A model generated the notes under the pieces. The model ran no database searches, had not been told where the DNA came from, and was given only the letters and a program-made list of their open reading frames with translations. Shown here piece by piece: positions 59,186 to 64,000 of a stretch of DNA of 64,000 bases (position 1 is the first letter of the stretch; the number at the start of each line of letters is the position of its first letter). This stretch comes from Jaapia argillacea MUCL 33604 (taxonomy: Eukaryota > Basidiomycota > Agaricomycetes > Jaapiales > Jaapiaceae), in the NCBI GenBank assembly GCA_000697665.1, contig KL197744.1:241090-305089 (forward strand). The letters are read 5' to 3'. The position numbers and the translations under genes were made by a program.

Positions 59186-60842
59186 TGGCTGAATGGTAAC
59201 AAAAATCAAGTACGCAACCAAAGGCGAAAAAATTCGACTATCTTTTTCCCTGAGATGGCATTCAAACATTGCAACGCAGGCACCCTTTGAAAATCCGCTT
59301 ACTACGAAGGCGAAGATTGCAATCACAACCAACGCCATACAGATAAACTGGAGGCAATGAGTGGATTTTGCAGACACGAGGATCTCCAACTCAAAGGAGG
59401 GTTCTGTCGAAGGCAAATGAACACGTCTCCTGCCAAAGCCATTGACGTTAGGACTATGAATTTGTCAGCAAGTTCGAGGCTTTGTCGTCATTTTCGTGCA
59501 GGACCAGCATCATCAGCAGAGTTTCAGGCAGAATGTTGAACTTCTGTCATCGTCTGTTTCTAGTTTTACACTGTTTGACTCTGAATCACCTTTTACACCA
59601 TTCCGACACAGGCAACAAGGACCGGATGGGTGCTGTAAGCTGGCACATGCGCCGCAATGTGTTCCGGCGAGCGTGCACAAAAGTGGAATACCTGCTGATC
59701 AGGCCCCTAGCATAGGGCGGGAGCAAGAACATCAAAAATGAGCTCACCTCTTTCCCCTCATCACCTCCTGCTCTATTAGGTTCGTAGCTCCGAAAGCTCT
59801 GTCTCGCTAACTGATCAATAGGCCTCCATTTCATTTGCATGGTTCGACTTCATTGACTCTCGTTTTCATACACACAAGTATTTTGTGCGCAGTGCTGTAT
59901 TGGACCTTTTGTCACACCTGCCCTATAGCAACCCGGTATACGCAGTCGATCCACACAATTATATGATAGGCCCTTCGGCGAGCAAGGTGCTGCTTTGTGG
60001 ACCATTCACCTGTTCTCGGGTTCCCTCAGCTCACATCCAAACCTCTCGAACAGGATGTGTTTATGAAGTGGCGGCAAGCACAGATACTTGCATAGAGACA
60101 TAGATAATATGTGGATGCCTCTGCCGTTTGGTGCCAGATGTACAAACTTCTCGTCATATTGTCAATTTTCTCAATTTTCTCATAACTGACCACGAGTTTT
60201 GGGCACCGACTGAGGTCTGAGGTGATGATCTTGCAATGAGCCACGGTGACAGATGGTGACCCGAAGGGCAAGCCAATCTCATCACAATGTTTCAATTGCA
60301 GTGCGCTAGACTCAGAGTGTGGTAGTCTGTACTGCAGTACTATGATGATCTGCCAATGTGAAGATAGTGCGAATGGAGTCGGAGATGGGCGCTTGCCGCC
60401 GCTACGATGGCGTAGTGGAACTGCACAGTAAGGTGAAAAGTTGTCACAGGCGGGATTACATCACGGAAGATATGGTAATGCTGATTACATCACCACCCAC
60501 CAATCAGAAGGCAGGAAAGATAGCAATCGTAGTTCGGACATAAGCCATAGATTGCCTGAGACCTGGTCCCATTCTGTGACCAGGAATTGAATGCAAAGAC
60601 CGAGACAACGGAATCCCCGACAACGCATTGTACGAGGGAACCAGCCATCACATGAAAAAAGGTCGAGTCTATGTAAGTATGATGAAGTAAGTTGAGGGAT
60701 AAATCAGATATTCTGACAACTTTTACCACCAGACTCCGCTTCGCCCTCACTCGTTCTTACTGCTACTTGCCGAGTTTGGACGCTACCCCAACATCTACTA
60801 TGTGCCTGCTTATTCTGAACGAAGTTGCATTGAGGAGCCAAT
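59186..60842. other. Long stretch without a supported gene
   Basis: Open frames are short. Around 59357-59741 two frames have ordinary composition but no recognisable motif. They could be decayed downstream exons of the BTB gene. Confidence 0.45.
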
Positions 60843-61750
60843 TCAGGAATCAGATGTACCATTTAGATGACTAGGTAATACAAGAGGTCGAACTGTCGTT
60901 GTGGTACCTCCAACCAAGCTTCGTCTGGAGGGTCTCTCCTTTGGAATGTTTCCGTACTCTGATTGCCAGAAGATGAAGGTTTGATGGAGGAAGGCGTTTG
61001 AGTCGAGGTTTTCCCAGGTATAGTATATTGATCCGCCGGGGATTGTTTTGATACGTGATGCACGACCACTCGTCAAGAAAAGAACAAAGGAGGGGAGGAT
61101 TTAGCGCGTGGAAATGAGGCAAGGCAAGGGATTGTACGTACGTTGTGATGATCTCGTGGAAGAGCCACATTCCGAAGAATGTTGCGAGGACACCTCGAAC
61201 GGCGGATGATACCATGTGAATGATTGGTGAAGTGACTTTGATCGAAAGCAAACCGGCGATGCTCATTAAGAAGCCGAAGATTCCCTGTGTGGATATATGC
61301 ATATCAACGGTCTGTTACACTGATGAGATTAGAATAAAGTACGCAGTGTAATCGCAGAACCCCAGAGAAAGTCGCCAATGAATGAACGTGCTCGCAACAG
61401 GAGCCTCCGCACCACCGGGCAGCAACCTCATCACACCCCGCTCCCCATTCAACACAACCAACGGGAACAACCCACAGCACCCAACGCATTCCCATGCCAC
61501 GATAAATCCAACGCGCCTCCTTTCACCACATCCAACGTTCTCTTGATTACCACCGAATGTGTTGCCGTGATAGCGGAGCTGCAGGCGCCAAAGCAAACAC
61601 CTACGGGTGAGATCCGGCTCGCGTCACTCGAGGAAGACGCCGATGAAGAACACTAAGGAGACGATGCCGCATGCAGCGAGGATACGGGGGATCCGATGGG
61701 CGAGGGGGTAGGACACGTAGGATGTGAGAACAGTGAAGGTAGGACGAGAC
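60843..61750 (-). pseudogene. Triose-phosphate/nucleotide-sugar transporter (SLC35-like), frame-disrupted
   Basis: On the minus strand several membrane segments of the drug/metabolite transporter family are clear. They are TFTVLTSYVSYPLAHRIPRI with IVSLVFFIGVFLE (about 61745-61627), then ISPVGVCFGACSSAITATHS with VVIKRTLDVVKGGALDLSW (about 61610-61480), then LFPLVVLNGERGV. The exon 61284-61142 reads GIFGFLMSIAGLLSIKVTSP with SSAVRGVLATFFG and WLFHEIITT. The exon 61068-60843 continues GRASRIKTIPGGSIYYTWEN. Such proteins exchange nucleotide sugars or sugar phosphates across Golgi or ER membranes. Two shifts of frame, between the first and second blocks and again before LFPLVV, break the protein unless they are assembly errors. 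The N-terminal membrane segments are not recognisable upstream. Confidence 0.65.
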
Positions 61751-63164
61751 ATCGAGCGACTTGGTAGAATCATGGGTCGACTCATTTGAGTGCAATTAAG
61801 AGGGTCATGCTTCATATGGGGGATGCCCATTACGTGACCCAAGGAATAGGACAGTGTGGGATGTGGTAGGAGTGCAAGTGGAGAGGGCAACAACATGGAA
61901 AGACGGGACGCGAATTGGAACTCCAAAGTCACCGAGTTCGCCGGCTAACTTGTCCTCTTGCTCTCGCTTCAGAGCTGCTGGCTTCACATAATCATATGCT
62001 GATACAAGAACTGTTGATCTCGCGAAGACCAGCGCTCAAAAGATACGAACAACTCACAAAGGGGGCCGGGCCGGTGCCACCTAGTTCACGTTGCGTTGGA
62101 CGATCCATGTTTCTGACGCGTTGGCCTCAACTCAACATCATCAGTCCTCTGCGTTCGCCCCTCCGCCATCTCTACCGCCCCAACCCCAACCCCAACCCCA
62201 ATCACCCGCATTGTTTCTTCTCCAAGTACACCGCGCCTGGCATCTGGTTCCTCGCAAACACCTCGTGCTACGCGAATTGTGTCGAATACGGTAACACCAC
62301 TCTCGTCACCGTCTCATACCCCGCCTCTGCCTCCGCCTCCCGGAGTTGGAGCCGCACCTGAGAGCTCGCGCTTTCCCATCCTCCCCCCGGTATAGCGTGT
62401 TGATTTGTGGCGTCTTCTCCAGAGATGCGACAACTTGAATGTAAACACCAATCGCGGGTATGCAATCCCCGGCATGAATTGATGGTTGCCGAGCGACACC
62501 ATAGCAGCTGGAGATCCGTCCCATCAATTCTCCCCAGCACACTCCCCCCTCGCCCATCATCCTCCGCCGGTTCCTTCGGGTCCCTTCGCCTAAACATCGA
62601 CTCTCCGTGACCCCTGTCTCGCCGTTAGACAAAGGCTCAAGCTGAGCCCCTCGACACAGGTCTAGACATTCTCAAGCTGCTTTCACTCAGATATCGAGGC
62701 TAGGAGCAGAAGTTAGGTTGAGGTTCATCATGATGAGCCAGGGGATCGACGGAGAGGATAGAGATCGTCTTGATTGCAGCCCGTGACTACCAGGCGGTAT
62801 GATCTCCGAACCGGTTGTTGTTAGGGGTATGTTTCAGCTTCCACAAGTGATAGGTATGTCGCATCAATCTTTCAAGTTGATTTCTCCCTGGTCATGACAT
62901 ACGAGAATACCTACAAACTCATTTATAGGCAAGATAAGTCGTCGGGCTGTTTGGGTCCACTTGCTGGGATACTTGATGGTCATCGGAAGCTTCGGTGATA
63001 GAGAAGGAATGATGCGAACGTGGTGGCCGCTAGGCCGTGAAAGTGGTCGGGATTGCTGTGAATCGATAGGGGATGGATCCGGTGCTATGGGTTCATCGGC
63101 GACGTCGTACAGTCGACCAGTGTTGTTTGCGATGGCGCGACGTCCCGTGGGCGTGGACGGTTGA
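61751..63164. other. Stretch without a supported gene
   Basis: The N-terminal half of the transporter should lie at about 61750-62600 on the minus strand but I cannot recognise it. The plus strand at about 62892-62998 encodes MTYENTYKLIYRQDKSSG then CLGPLAGILDGHRKLR, which could belong to an early exon of the NACHT gene. This is uncertain. Confidence 0.4.
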
Positions 63165-63236
63165 TCATATTCTAGATACTTTGTGGCATGCAGTATCTTC
63201 GTTCAATCAAATGTTTCTAATGGTTTGGAAAAGCGT

Positions 63237-64000
63237 ATGCGAATCGCTATTGGCGAGTTGTTCGTTAATGCAGCATCCCGTTTGCAAGCCTCAAATACTG
63301 CAACTTATCATGATGCTTCCACTGAGCGCCTCCTAGAGTTAAGCGCCCAATACTATTTCTGGTCTTCGCCTCTGCAAACACGAGGCTTCCTTGTGAGCGA
63401 ACCCACCGCACAGCACTCAGCCCTTGCCTCCTCCCACATCGCTACCCCTAGCAGTTTACGATGGCAAGCGATAACAGCCTCCGTACGTGGTGTTTTTGTT
63501 GATGTCGAAATCCATCCTGATCTTGAGTATACCGCCCGTTGGCTAGTCACTTCAATCATCGACAAACTGAAACCAAAATACGTTCCCGACGCCGCATATG
63601 ACTGCCACAGCGGCTCCTTCTGCCTCAAGGACTCGCGCGAGGATGTTATCGAGAAGGTTTTGAATTGGGCAGCTGCGGATGATGGACCCCGCATTTTCTG
63701 GCTGTATGGTCTGGCTGGCTTGGGAAAGTCGACGATAGCCCGCACAGTTGCTGATCGGTTCAGGAAGGTGGATGACCTTGGACCAAAGCTGGCTGCCACA
63801 TTCTTCTTTTCACGAGATTCTGCAGATCGTTCTAACATCGGCAAATTCTTCCCCACCATTGCTCAACAACTCGCCATATCCAATGCCTTCCTACGCGCAG
63901 ATATGCACAAGATCCTCGCGGAGGATCCGTCCATCCTCGATAAGGATCCTCAGGACCAGTTCACGACCCTAATCCTTGATACGATCCGCCCTTACACAGG
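63237..64000 (+). CDS. NACHT-type STAND NTPase (NLR-like), 5' part
   Basis: The plus-strand frame is open from 63165 to the window end; the first ATG in it is at 63237. The protein begins MRIAIGELFVNAASRLQASN. The nucleotide-binding domain starts near residue 118 with YDCHSGSFCLKDSREDVIEK and then LNWAAADDGPRIFWLYGLAG. The Walker A loop is GLAGLGKST (about 63711-63737), followed by ARTVADRF and FFFSRDSADRSN, the pattern of mushroom NACHT proteins. These STAND ATPases act as switches in non-self recognition and cell death; the C-terminal sensor (often WD40, ankyrin or TPR repeats) would lie beyond 64000. The N-terminal part has no recognised effector domain, and upstream exons are possible. 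Confidence 0.82.
   Translation, partial: MRIAIGELFVNAASRLQASNTATYHDASTERLLELSAQYYFWSSPLQTRGFLVSEPTAQHSALASSHIATPSSLRWQAITASVRGVFVDVEIHPDLEYTARWLVTSIIDKLKPKYVPDAAYDCHSGSFCLKDSREDVIEKVLNWAAADDGPRIFWLYGLAGLGKSTIARTVADRFRKVDDLGPKLAATFFFSRDSADRSNIGKFFPTIAQQLAISNAFLRADMHKILAEDPSILDKDPQDQFTTLILDTIRPYT

Noticed and set aside
63353-63859. 168-codon minus-strand open frame
   Set aside because: It is antisense to the NACHT domain, whose Walker A motif is on the plus strand.

Overview
The window looks like part of a draft assembly from a mushroom-forming basidiomycete (Agaricomycetes). The host genes are split by many short introns of roughly 50 to 105 bases. They include a tyrosine-kinase-like kinase, an SRPK-like kinase, a Qc-SNARE, a BTB-domain remnant and a NACHT-type NTPase, all typical of such genomes. 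The transposable elements are Ty3/gypsy chromoviruses with a chromodomain after the integrase. No tRNA, rRNA or CRISPR array was recognised, and 621 bases (10031-10651) are unread.

Bases 606-41100 are one copy of a duplicated host locus, swollen about tenfold by transposons. Its cleaner sister lies at 45280-50900. The swollen copy holds a dead class-I glutamine amidotransferase gene (minus strand, 20688-37241). Three LTR retrotransposons interrupt it: A (977-20687, minus), E (21520-28144, plus) and D (28694-36966, minus). Each is flanked by an exact 5-bp target duplication (CTCCC, GTTAG, GGTCT). A contains element B (4809-15805, plus, target CAGTG; same family as E). B in turn contains element C (9680-12576), a DNA transposon with long inverted repeats and no visible transposase. 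A further insertion of unknown type and a small MITE lie at 37.9-40.1 kb. All these LTR elements are broken fossils. Their LTR divergence, mostly CpG-type transitions, fits the nesting order: A is older than B.

Between the two copies lie a spliced TKL kinase gene (41846-43117) and a diverged tandem repeat (about 44.0-44.96 kb). The sister locus carries two intact, tandem, five-exon glutamine amidotransferase genes (45679-47410 and 47801-49129, both minus). Next to them is an unrecognised, probably degenerate gene that exists in both copies.

From 51.7 kb the sequence is mostly ordinary host DNA. It holds a syntaxin-8-like Qc-SNARE (51718-52713), an SRPK-like kinase (53101-54717), a small secreted Cys-rich protein (57624-57920, minus), a BTB pseudogene (about 58.9-59.2 kb) and a frame-disrupted sugar-phosphate/nucleotide-sugar transporter (60843-61750, minus). 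The 5' part of a NACHT NTPase gene runs off the right end (63237-64000). Long stretches at 54.7-57.6 and 59.2-60.8 kb show no gene I can support.

The most interesting signals are these. All three LTR families appear to be self-priming, Tf1-style. CpG sites are lost in the transposon-laden copy. A second copy of the host target sequence sits inside element E beside its right LTR. The LTR promoters carry dense GATA and CATTGT motif clusters. A zinc-knuckle-encoding region lies downstream of integrase. The SNARE appears to lack its zero-layer glutamine.
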